From contig JALJCQ010000022.1 of assembly GCA_023091665.1 (NCBI GenBank), positions 496,001-560,000 of the forward strand: a DNA stretch of 64,000 nucleotides. The letters run 5' to 3'. The notes beneath the pieces were generated by a model, which worked only from the letters and a program-made list of their open reading frames with translations, ran no database searches and was not told where the DNA came from. Below are positions 19,699 to 28,767 of the stretch, piece after piece; the stretch's first letter is position 1; each line of letters opens with the position of its first letter. The stretch is from Pythium myriotylum (lineage: Eukaryota; Oomycota; Peronosporomycetes; Pythiales; Pythiaceae). Made by a program: the position numbers and the translations under genes.

Positions 19699-21675
19699 TT
19701 AGTTCTGCGTCGGGCCCGTGTTGGCCGTCGGCGCGGCGTCCGTCATGACGGGCGTCTCGTTAGTGGCTGGCGTGGGCGCTGCCGGCGACGCTACCTGCGT
19801 GGCTAAGGTGCCGCTCGCCATGCCTGGCTTGGGTGTGACTGGGACCGCCGTGGTCGCAGCAGGCGGCGATCCGTCTCCGCTCGACATAGGCTTGGCCGGG
19901 GTCGGTGGGGGAGCGACCTGAGCTGCTGGGCTCGGAGTCGACGCTGACACCGGAGCAGGCGTGACTGGGTTGGCTGTCGTGGGTGCCGGAGTCGGCGCAG
20001 GGGTCACGGGCTTCGCCGTGGTCGGCGCTGGCGTCGGGGCTGGCGTCACAGGCTTGGCCGTTGTTGGTGCTGGCGTTGGGGCCGGCGTCGGCGCAGGCGT
20101 CACAGGCTTGGTCGTTGTCGGTGCAGGGGTGACGGCCGGTGTCGCCGGCGGCGTGCCAGCACCCGAGGTCGGCTTAACTGTGGTGGGAACAGGAACAACC
20201 TGAGCAGCCGGGTTCGGGGTGGGGGCTGGTGTCACCGGTTTGGCTGTCGTGGGCGCCGGGGTGACAGGCTTTGCCGTGGTTGGAGCAGGTGTGACAGGCT
20301 TCGCCGTAGTTGGCGTCGGCGCCGGGGTTGGCTTTGGCGTCGCCGGAGTAGGGGCCGGAGTGACTGGCTTAACGGTCGTCGGGGTTGGTGCTGGAGTTGT
20401 GGGCTTGGTCACCGCCGGAGTCGGCTTCGGGGTCGCTGGCGGCGACCCTGCACCACCCGACACTGGCTTGGCAGTCGTTGGTGCAGGGGCGTTCTGCGAG
20501 GCTGGGTTTGTCGGCGTTGGTGTAGCACCTGAGACCGGGGCCGGGGTCACTGGCTTTGCCGTTGTCGGGGCCGGAGCGGGTGTGGTAGGCTTCGGCGTGA
20601 CAGGTTTGGCAGTGGTTGGAGTAGGGGCTGGGGCAGGTGTGGTCGTCGGCTTTGGGGTGACAGGCTTGGCAGTCGTTGGGGTCGGCACCGGGGTCGTTGG
20701 CTTCGGCGCGGGAGGCGATCTGCCAGTGCTTGAGGTTGGTTTGGCTGGTGTTGGGACGGGAGCGGGAGCGCTCTGGGTGGCACCAGAGGGCGGTGCTGGT
20801 GCGGGAGCTACAGGCTTGACTGTCGTCGGGGCGGGAGTCACCGGCTTGGCCGTTATTGGTGCCGGGGTGACTGGCTTGGCTGTCGTTGGGGCAGGAGTGG
20901 GCTTCGGCGCAGGCGGTGTTCCCGCCCCGGAGGTCGGGTTCACAGTTGTAGGAGCAGGGGCATTCTGGGAAGCAGGGTTGGCCGGCTTTGCAGGCGTCGG
21001 GGCCGGGATCACTGGCTTCGCAGTTGTCGGCGCAGGTGTGGGGCCTGCTCCGGCCGAAGGCTTGACGGTCGTCACCACCGGGGTCGCCGAAGGTGTAGCC
21101 GTCGGGGCCGGCGTCGGGGCTGGAGTCACAGGCTTGGTTGTGGTCGGCGCCGGCGTCGGAGCCGGGGTCACGGGCTTTGCTGTGGTCGGTGCTGGGGTCG
21201 GAGCCGGTGTCACGGGCTTGGCAGTCGTCGGGACCGGAGCTGGCGTCGTTGGGGCCGGTGCAGCAGCCGACGGGGTGTTCTGCGCCGCTGGGTTCGAGTT
21301 GCCCGAGGCGAGCGACGTCGATGACGATGCCGTCGCCGGGGCTGGGGGAGGCGCGACCTGCGCTGCCGGATTCGCCACAGACGCCGTCGATGAGTCTGAG
21401 CCGGGCACGACCGAGGCCGGGTCGTAGGTGCCCGTGATGGTGCCCATGGTGATGGGCGCGCTTTGCTTAGCACCGTCCGAGGCCGTGGTGAAGCTGACCG
21501 AGTTGCCGTTGGCCGTGGAGGGCACGGCGAGCGCGGTGCCGGTCGTGGCGGGCCCAGCGTCGACGCGCGCGGGCATGAAGACGGTGGACTTGAGCATGGC
21601 CTCGCGGTCCTCAAAGTCGAAGGACTGCGCGGCGGCGAGCGAGGCCGCGAGCGCGAGCAGCGGCGCGAGCTTCAT
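19699..21675 (-). CDS. Secreted Pro/Thr-repeat (mucin-like) protein
   Basis: A 658-residue protein with a signal peptide (1-17, LLALAASLAAAQS) and a short unique N-terminus (FDFEDREAMLKSTVFMP). More than 450 residues are built from imperfect copies of a unit close to TTAKPVTPAPTPAP, with spacers such as NPAAQ, PTSGAGTPPA and KPTSSTGRSP. Such tracts are normally heavily O-glycosylated and extended. No GPI signal, transmembrane helix or enzymatic domain is seen, so it is probably released or held in the wall. The repeats make the antisense strand fully open too, which is an artefact of composition. Similar mucin-like proteins are known in oomycete walls and cyst coats; the specific role is inference. 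Confidence 0.8.
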   Translation of the reverse strand: MKLAPLLALAASLAAAQSFDFEDREAMLKSTVFMPARVDAGPATTGTALAVPSTANGNSVSFTTASDGAKQSAPITMGTITGTYDPASVVPGSDSSTASVANPAAQVAPPPAPATASSSTSLASGNSNPAAQNTPSAAAPAPTTPAPVPTTAKPVTPAPTPAPTTAKPVTPAPTPAPTTTKPVTPAPTPAPTATPSATPVVTTVKPSAGAGPTPAPTTAKPVIPAPTPAKPANPASQNAPAPTTVNPTSGAGTPPAPKPTPAPTTAKPVTPAPITAKPVTPAPTTVKPVAPAPAPPSGATQSAPAPVPTPAKPTSSTGRSPPAPKPTTPVPTPTTAKPVTPKPTTTPAPAPTPTTAKPVTPKPTTPAPAPTTAKPVTPAPVSGATPTPTNPASQNAPAPTTAKPVSGGAGSPPATPKPTPAVTKPTTPAPTPTTVKPVTPAPTPATPKPTPAPTPTTAKPVTPAPTTAKPVTPAPTTAKPVTPAPTPNPAAQVVPVPTTVKPTSGAGTPPATPAVTPAPTTTKPVTPAPTPAPTPAPTTAKPVTPAPTPAPTTAKPVTPAPTPAPTTANPVTPAPVSASTPSPAAQVAPPPTPAKPMSSGDGSPPAATTAVPVTPKPGMASGTLATQVASPAAPTPATNETPVMTDAAPTANTGPTQN

Positions 21676-22310
21676 GCTGTGTGTGGCTCGTGGGGAATGG
21701 CAGAATGAGGAGACCGGATCGGATCGGACTGGATCGCATTCGGTCGTCAGCAGGCGGAGGAAGACAGCATGAGGTGGAGCAATCAGGTGGTTGACTTGCC
21801 ATCGTCCAGCTGGACTCCGCCTCCAACGTTGGATTTGCGTTGGTTTGTTGGCGTTGGTAGAGGCGCCAACGGAACCTACTCAAGAAAATGGTTCCGCCAG
21901 ATGGATCTGGAGCGAATGATCGCCGGTAGAGGAGCGCAAGTCAATCGCGCGAGCAAATCCTTCCGAATCAGGAGGGGTTGAAAAATCGTTATCCAAGTGG
22001 TTCAAGGATTCTATATATCGACAAGTGGTGATGCCTACTGTGATAACATCCAGAATTCGCCAGTTGGGAGGTGTGGACTGACTCTTCAACTGTCCAGCTG
22101 GACTGACGCTGAGATCGACTTGGATGCTCATCCGTGAAACTGATGGCTTCACAATCCGGACCTGCCAAACCGAGAGCTACTGTATCCAGTGTGGACAGTT
22201 CTACGACTCTTGCTCGCTATGTGACTCCAGGGCCTTCCACACCCATTGTCCTCGTGGAAAGCCGCGTCGCGATCACTCGGCCGATGGGAGCAATCTCGCT
22301 CTAAGCAAAA
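21676..22310. other. Intergenic spacer, mostly featureless
   Basis: 635 bp upstream of the secreted repeat protein and downstream of CFAP45. It holds the promoter of the former. A short Cys-bearing frame at 22124-22330 (plus) is listed separately. Confidence 0.5.
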
Positions 22311-22330
22311 TTAGGCATTTGATTCATTGA
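22124..22330 (+). CDS. Possible small Cys-rich ORF (doubtful)
   Basis: A 68-codon frame with ATG and a C-x2-C ... C-x2-C ... C pattern (YCIQCGQFYDSCSLCD) that could bind zinc. It overlaps the 3' end of CFAP45 by 20 bp in antisense. No neighbouring exon or family similarity was found, so chance is a fair explanation. Confidence 0.2.
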   Translation: MLIRETDGFTIRTCQTESYCIQCGQFYDSCSLCDSRAFHTHCPRGKPRRDHSADGSNLALSKIRHLIH

Positions 22331-23800
22331 TATCCATGCGCTTGAGCTCACGTAAGTACTCCTCCGCGACACCGCGTTTCTCGAGAGCCGCCAGCGTCTC
22401 TCGTCGGTACTTGTCAGCGATGATGGCCTCCTTCATGGCCTTCTTCTTCCCGTATTTGGCGTCGTTCTGCTCGAAGAGTTTCGCCTTGGCTCGGAGCTGC
22501 TTGTTCTGGCCAATCTGCTCGAGCAGCTTGGAACCGTGCTCTCGCTCACGCTCGCGCGCCGCTTCCAATTTGGCCTGCTGTCGGTGGTGTTCTTCTTCTG
22601 TTCGCTGCCTGGTGAGGAAATCCAGATGCGTCTCCATTTGCTTGAGCTGGTGCTGCTGCTCTGCGCGGAAAGCCTCTTGTCGCTTCCTGTCGTCGTCGAT
22701 CGTGTGCATCAGCTTCGCGCGAGCCTCTTTCTCGCGCTGCTCTTTGAGACGTGTGTTCATCTCAGCTGCTTCCCATGCTTTCTTGGCCCGGAACTCGTCT
22801 TGTGCGGCTCGCTTGTCCTGGGCTTTCTCCTGCTGGGCACGCAGCTTGGCCACACGAAGCTCCTTTGCCTTTCGGATCCGCATCTCCTCTTGTACCTTTG
22901 CCTCTTCTTCAGCAGCCTTCTTGCGGAGATACGCGGCGGCAACCATCTCCTCCTGTTTTTCGCGAAGCTTCGCCTGCTCCTTCATCTCGTGAATGCGCTC
23001 GTTGGTCTCAGCGACGAGCTTGATGGTTTCTTTGACTTGCTCGCGATGGCGTACGATTTTCTGCTGTTCTTCTTGCTCGTATTGCTTGTAGGTGTTCAGG
23101 ATCTTCTGGGCTTCGACTGCTTTTGCTTCTTCCTCGTACATCTTCTTCTTTTGCCTGTCGGCAATCTGTTTCTCGAGCATCTGCCTCGCCTCGATTCGCT
23201 TCGCGTGCGCCGCTGCTTCATCCTCTTTGCGTTGCCTGAGTTCATCGACTCGCTCTTTGTCCATGATTTGGTCGTGCAGTCGATCGTACTTGGCCTCGAC
23301 GTCTGCTCGCTCTTTTTGGTGGGCTTTCAGTGCATCGCAGGTCATGTAGCCATTCGCCTGGAGCGCGAGCGAGTTGATTTTGCGCATGGAGACGAGCTGT
23401 TGGTTGCGGAGGATATCATCGTTCGTCAAAAGCGCCTTGCGTTCTGCATCAAGCTCCATCTCCATGGCCGTCTTCTCGCGCCGCGCTCGCACTTCAATCT
23501 CCTTCTCAAGCATGCGGCGCTTCCTCTCCTCGGCTTCGTGGCGCGTCGCCTTTGTCTGTCTTTCCTGGTCCCGCTTTCGCTGCAGCATCTCCTCGTCGGT
23601 CAGGATCACAGACTCATTCTACCAGAATGAAAGCACGTCAGCTCTGCGCGTTCGAGCGCTTCAATCCAGCTCAGCAATCGATCGCATACCTTGATTCGCT
23701 CGAGATCGCCAGAATCCAGCACGCGGCTCACTCCGGCAATGTCCTTGCCCGCCTGGCGATTCGCGCGTGCTCGGGAGCTGGCTGAGCCGGAGCTGCTCAT
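22311..23800 (-). CDS. CFAP45: Cilia and flagella associated protein 45 (CFAP45/CCDC19)
   Basis: Two exons inferred, 23800-23690 and 23618-22311, with a 71-nt intron (GTATGC...GTAG), giving about 472 residues. Nearly the whole protein is a charged, Glu/Lys/Arg/Gln-rich alpha-helical coil of the trichohyalin-plectin-homology type. The block LRAQQEKAQDKRAAQDEFRA and the C-terminal ending with A-E-E-Y-L-R-E-L-K-R match the CFAP45 family. CFAP45 is a microtubule inner protein of axonemal doublets, so this gene implies a flagellated (zoospore) stage. The junction reads LERIK|NESVILTDEEML. The start is uncertain: the frame continues upstream to ~23890 with family-like residues (VRIVTARTSVW) but has no ATG there, so a further 5' exon or a missed start is possible. 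The gene is head-to-head with trpD. Confidence 0.85.
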
Positions 23801-24129
23801 ACCTTGCAGAAGCCTCGTATCTGAGGCTTTCTCCTTGATCCAGACGCTCGTCCGGGCCGTGACAATGCGCACCAAGCATCGGGTGTCATTGCTCCAGGCC
23901 GAAGATAGCGATGGCGGTGCCGAAGATAGTCAGAACTAGTGCCACCTCTCTTTAGTGTAATCTCAACAAAATCCGTATACTGATCCTTGGTCGGACACGG
24001 TTACGTTCCCGAACACCTGTTTGCGTCAGTTCGCGCATTCAACGTTACCCCGTGGGAACGTTCTTGTGTTTTCTTGGTGAACGCGTGGTGTCTCGAAAGG
24101 GCCAGAACCGTTCCGCGCAGAGATCAAAA
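23801..24129. promoter_or_regulatory. Shared promoter region, CFAP45 / TrpD
   Basis: At most 329 bp separate the two divergent start codons. Both promoters must lie here, and part of it may be CFAP45 coding sequence if its true start is further out. No defined element was recognised. Confidence 0.4.
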
Positions 24130-25315
24130 ATGCAGATCAAAGACCTGCTCGACAAGCTCGTGCGCCGCGAGGACCTCACGGAGGAAGAGGCGGCCTTCGC
24201 CATCCAGCAGATCGCCTCCGAGGAGTCGGAGAAGAACCCCGTGGGCGTTGGCGTGCTGCTCTCGCTGCTCGCGGCCAAGGGCGAGTCGCCGCAGGAGGTC
24301 GCGGCCTTCGCCAAGTACATGCGCCAACATGCCATCCCGGTCGTCGTCAAGGTACGTCCAACCGACCAACAAACCAACGCACCAACGAATCAACGTATTA
24401 ATATTTAATGTGTTCTTCAGTCGCAGCGACCGACGCTGGACATCGTCGGCACGGGCGGCGACGGCGCCAACACCGTCAACCTCTCGACCGCCGCCGCCGT
24501 GCTGAGCGCCGCATGCGGCGCGCTCGTCGCCAAGCACGGCAACCGCTCGGTTTCTAGTCGGTGCGTTCTCTTAAGTGCGATTTCTTGTATGCTCCATGTT
24601 CTCATCGAGATTACTGGGATCATGCAGATCTGGCTCGGCGGATGTGCTGGAAGAACTGGGCGTGCCCATGCTGCTGCCGTCGGCCATCGCGCCGTGCATC
24701 GAGGACGCCAACATCGCCTTCATGTACGCGCCGCACTTCCACCCGGCCATGCGCTACGTCGCGCCCGTGCGCAAGGCCATCCGCATCCGCTCGGTCTTCA
24801 ACGTGCTCGGACCGCTGCTCAACCCGGCGCGGTGCTCGCGCATCGTCATCGGCGTCTACACGCCCGACCTCCTTGAGGTCTTTGGCTACGTGTACCAGTC
24901 GCTCGGCGTCGAGCACGGCCTCGTGGTCCACTGTGCCGGCCTCGACGAGCTCAACTCGATCGGCACGGCCGAGATCGTCGAAGTCAAGCTCGGCGAACCG
25001 CTGCGGCGGTACACGCTCACACCTCAAGAAGTGGGCATCCCAGAGAGCAAGCTCATCGATCTCAAGGGTGGCGACGCCGCCGAGAACGCCGCGATCCTGC
25101 GCAAGATCTTCTCGGGCGGAGACGCCTGCGACAACGCCATCGGCCGCACGATCGCGTACAACGCTGGCGCCGGCCTCTACGTCTACGGTCTCGCCGATAG
25201 CATCAAGAGTGGGTATGAGAAGGCTCTAGCCGTCCTCAAGTCCGGCAAGGCGCTCGAGACGATGGACAAGTGGGCACAGACAGCGCAGCGGCTGCATGCC
25301 GAGCATGCGCAGTAG
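24130..25315 (+). CDS. trpD: Anthranilate phosphoribosyltransferase
   Basis: Three exons inferred: 24130-24351, 24421-24560 and 24628-25315 (introns 69 and 67 nt), giving 349 residues. It transfers phosphoribose from PRPP to anthranilate, the second step of the tryptophan branch. Exon 1 encodes the helical N-domain ([18 protein letters not shown]). Exon 2 carries the PRPP loop [14 protein letters not shown] and KHGNRSVSS. The phase-2 junction rebuilds [14 protein letters not shown], which matches the family precisely. Exon 3 carries the anthranilate/Mg region and NVLGPLLNP. Length equals the bacterial and fungal enzyme domain. It is a stand-alone enzyme here, not fused to other Trp activities. 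No transit peptide is evident, so cytosol is likely. Confidence 0.95.
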
Positions 25316-25449
25316 TTGATGGAAGTAATGCGAGCATTATGCGTTGAAATGGAATGATATTTGATGGGTCCCGCGTAAATATAGCTAGGTGAGCTTGAGT
25401 TGGAATCGCTGCGCTGCCGGTCAGCTCCACGGCTTCTCCAAGAGAACGG

Positions 25450-25995
25450 ATGGGTCGTCAAGCGACTGGAAGAGACCATGACGACTACGAATATGCGAGA
25501 AGGCTCGTGTGTGCGTATTTCCACATGATGACCAAAGGCTGTGGCCGAGATAGCAATCCGACCACAGATCCATGTTCAAGTGCGTACTGCCGATCAAACC
25601 CAGCATGTCCTCAGCTGACACCAAACGAGGCTGTGGTGAAATGCATCGAGATCGCGACTCGCGCACCCGTTCCACTCTGTGTGCCTCTTGTTCAAGTATG
25701 GGAGAGGACTAGTCCGCAAATGCAGCAAGCTCAAGAGGAAAGACCTGAGGTTGACGAGGATGAGCAGACTGGCCTCGTCGAGGAACTCCCATGCTCTCCA
25801 CGACGACGCCTTTCTCACGCAATGGAAATGGATCAGTCGCTAAATGACGCCGAGCGATCGGACGAGACGATGCCAGGGGTCTCGTTGCCGTCAGATAACA
25901 GACGTGTTAGTCTGTCCAAACAAAAGCTTATGGACGCGATCCGGAAGAGCTTTCCTCAAACGAGACCTGAGCTCCAGGTTCAGAAGAGACTCTGA
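25450..25995 (+). CDS. Small AZUL zinc-finger domain protein
   Basis: A 181-residue frame. Residues ~15-75 resemble the AZUL domain, the N-terminal zinc finger of the ubiquitin ligase UBE3A (E6AP): a helix ARRLVCAYFHMMTKGCG, then Cys ligands in a loop C...C-x4-C (GCG, PCSSAYC), then a helix NEAVVKCIEIATR and a closing LC. In UBE3A four cysteines hold one zinc and the domain binds the proteasome subunit Rpn10; partner conservation is inferred. The loop between the first two cysteines is longer than usual (GRDSNPTTDP). No HECT domain follows: the rest is polar and acidic, with an LSKQKLMDAIRKSF helix at the end. It may be complete or have undetected exons. The gene lies 134 bp after trpD. Confidence 0.65.
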   Translation: MGRQATGRDHDDYEYARRLVCAYFHMMTKGCGRDSNPTTDPCSSAYCRSNPACPQLTPNEAVVKCIEIATRAPVPLCVPLVQVWERTSPQMQQAQEERPEVDEDEQTGLVEELPCSPRRRLSHAMEMDQSLNDAERSDETMPGVSLPSDNRRVSLSKQKLMDAIRKSFPQTRPELQVQKRL

Positions 25996-26049
25996 AGAGT
26001 CAACAAAGCCTAATAATCACACAAACAGCAATCGTTCATTTACAGTCTT

Positions 26050-27462
26050 CTAAATACCTTGCATGGGAATCTCTGCGCCTGCATCGGCGATGATCGGCTC
26101 TGGTCGAGCAGGAGCCGCTGGGTCTACATTCAGCGGTTGAGGATGCCACGCAGGGACAAGAGACAGTAAAAGCCCCGTGAAAAAGTAGCGCACGTCGTGA
26201 AGGAAACCGCGATCCGATGAAATGCGCAGGTACTGAGCCACGGAACCAAGTCGGTCTTGGGCGTTGGGGACCGGATTGCCGTTAGGGTCGTTCGGGTTCT
26301 GCGCAGCGTTCGCATCGTCTCCTTGAGTACCGCGAGAACGCTTCAGAATTTCGAAAACCTTGGCCACGATACCGGTGATATGTCTACACGAGAGAAAAAG
26401 TCATAGTGAGCACCACATTCAAACATCACTTCCACAACCAGAAGACACGTACAGGTAGGCGCCGAAGGACATGAGTGCGAGCACAATCAGCCGATCCGTG
26501 GGTGTGTCCTGACCAATGATGAAGAGCATGAACGACATCTTCAAGGCAAGTCGGATGTCGAAGAGAGGAAGGATCTCACGGAACGCCTGCACGATCGGGC
26601 CGCGCTCACGAGGTACTGCCGCCGCCGCCTCGGCAGCCGGTGCAGCAGGAACCTGAGCGCCAGGAACATTTGGCGCTGGGATCCCTCCCACATGGGCTGC
26701 GTGGGCAGCAGGGTTGACTCCATAGGCAGCAGGGTGGGGCATGCCGTACATGTGCGCGTAGTGGTGGCCAAAGTGGCCGAATGGCGGGAACATCCCATGG
26801 GCTTGAGCCTGCGGCTGAGCGTCATGGGCACCGGGCGTTGCGTGAGCCGAAGCTGCGTGGTGGGCGTGCAGTTGCTGTAAGTATTGGATCTGCGACAGAA
26901 TCATCGCTTGCTGCTGCATGAGATATGCTTGCTGGAAGAGCTGGTGGTGGTGGTCAAGCGGCGACGCCGGCGTGGCACTCGCGGCGGGAGGCGCTGGGAA
27001 CGCCGCAAACGGAGAAGCGGCAGCGGCCGGAGGCTGTGGCAGCGTTGCGGCAGTCGGCGCAGGCGCGGGTGTCGGCGCAGCCGCCGCCACAGGAGTCGCT
27101 GGCGTCGGAGCAGGCGCTGGCGTCGGTCGCGCATTTGCCTCGGGCGTCGGTGGGCGGCTGCGCGGGACGGCCGAGCTCACCATGAGATGGAAGACGAAGG
27201 GCGCGGCGTCCTCGAGGGCCGCGTCCTGCTGCGCGCTCTGGCCCGCGAGCACGCGCGCGAGCGTGAGGTCGTCGTCGCAGATCTTGCCGCCGAAGATGAG
27301 CTTCTGGTGCTTGGGCGCCGGGTTGCCGGGCAGCGCGGCCGCGAGCATGTCCTTGAGCGCGCGCACGGGCAGCGAGTCGACGACGACGAACTGCTGCGAC
27401 TCGGCCGGCGCGTAGACGTTCTTGACGAGGATCTTGACGTCGGAGGGCGCCCTGTCGGTCAT
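26050..27462 (-). CDS. HERP-like ubiquitin-like domain ER membrane protein
   Basis: Two exons inferred, 27462-26453 and 26383-26050 (69-nt intron, GTACGT...GTAG, phase 2), giving 447 residues. Residues ~8-95 form a ubiquitin-like domain (VKILVKNVYAPAESQQFVV, then KDMLAAALPG, HQKLIFGGKICDDDLTLARV). A long Ala/Pro/His/Gln-rich linker follows. Then come a conserved block (IVQAFREILPLFDIRLALKM), two hydrophobic segments joined by a short polar turn (FMLFIIGQDTPTDRLIVLALMSFGAYLHITGI), and a C-terminal FFTGLLLSLVPAWHP motif. This order matches HERPUD1/2, which organise the Hrd1 complex for ER-associated degradation. That role is by family analogy. The splice join restores GAYLHITGIVAKVFEILK. Confidence 0.8.
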
Positions 27463-28767
27463 GGCGATGGGTCGGTCGGGGGCGTCGGGGCGGGCGGAGG
27501 GTTCACGCAGCGAGCGTCGCTTTGAGGGCTTCTCGCCGAGTCGGCTGATGTCATCCCACGCGTCAGCATGTCGAAGCGAAACCGCAAGAAAATGCTGACG
27601 TTTGGCAGTATGATTGGTGGAAATTAAGTTTCGAGTGATCGGATTGGCGGGATCAATTTTGGTCAATCCGACACAGGGTGAATCAGATGGAGGAGTCGCA
27701 CTTTATACGTTACTTACGGTAGTACGTAGTTCCCGGCTAAGTACGAAGGACAAGGCAACGTCGCCGAATTTTTGGTCAACAGTCACAGCCCCGGCCAGCA
27801 ACTGCCCTTGGACATGATGCGCGCCTTGATGGGCGGCGCAAGACGGTTCTGGTGCTGACAAGAACCATTCTCTCCGGATCGTTTTGTGTTGGTTACTTAT
27901 TTTTAAACGGATTCATTCGGAGGAGAGGAGGCCGCTCTCAGGTCATTGGTGGGGAAGGCCGATTCGAATCGATTCGCAAGATCAGTGGTCACGAAGGCTT
28001 CCGCTGAACAAATTTTTCAAATCGCGCGGGATTTGTGTTCCATTTCGTCCTTCTCGTAGGCGTTTCCACGGGAAGGAGCCACTCCTCCTCCAGAACTCTT
28101 TCGCATCATCACGCGGAGCGTGGGATCTTTTATTGTGCTAGTGAGCAGCTCTCCTCATTTTGTGTGCTGCATGTTGGTTTCGTGAGTGTACACGAAACCT
28201 GACGCGAGGCAAGACGCCGATCCCGACGGCACGCGACGGATGGCGGCGACTCGCCCGAGTCGATCATCGCGGAGCTCCCGCGCCGTGCCCATCGCTTCCG
28301 CCGCCTCGCTCGGAGGATCCATCAACATTTTATTCTCCGCCTCGCCTCACTCATCCGCCACTTCTCCACTTAGTAGCAAGAACACATTAGTACATACGAC
28401 GAAAAACTCCGTTTTGCGCGAGTCGGTCTAAAAATTGACCAACACTTGAGGAGTTCAGCGATCGCCCCGGCTCTGCATGGATTTGACACCTGGCGTCGCT
28501 GTTCTTCCAGTATGTTTTCGGGCCTCAGTGCGACACTCGCTCGCGCTCATCTACTGACTTTGTCCATTCAAGATGTCCGAGTTGCTACTGCGGCTAGGGC
28601 TCTGAAATTTTCATTGGCGGCGTTTTTTGGGTGCAAGCGATGTGCGAAGGCGTTCGACTTGGCGGCGGTGGGTCCAACGCAAAAAAGCAGTTCCGCGGCG
28701 TGTGATCCCCCTGTCGGGGTCGGCTCGCCTGCGCCTCGCTCGGAGAGTGTTCTCGCGTCGTCCGCGC
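27463..28767. promoter_or_regulatory. Divergent promoter region, HERP-like / DENN gene
   Basis: 1.3 kb between two divergent start codons. AT-rich patches occur near 27600-27800 and 27880-27910. Open frames in it lack starts or domain character. Nothing else was recognised. Confidence 0.45.

Noticed and set aside
20219..21427. 402-codon Gly/Val-rich plus-strand frame
   Set aside because: Antisense of the Pro/Thr repeat; complement of proline and threonine codons gives glycine and valine.
22536..23630. 364-codon Leu/Phe-rich plus-strand frame resembling a membrane protein
   Set aside because: Antisense of the Lys/Glu-rich CFAP45 coil, which always gives Leu/Phe/Ser-rich readings.
27955..27985. 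TTCGAATCGATTCG considered as a tRNA T-arm
   Set aside because: No acceptor stem, D-arm or anticodon arm can be fitted around it.
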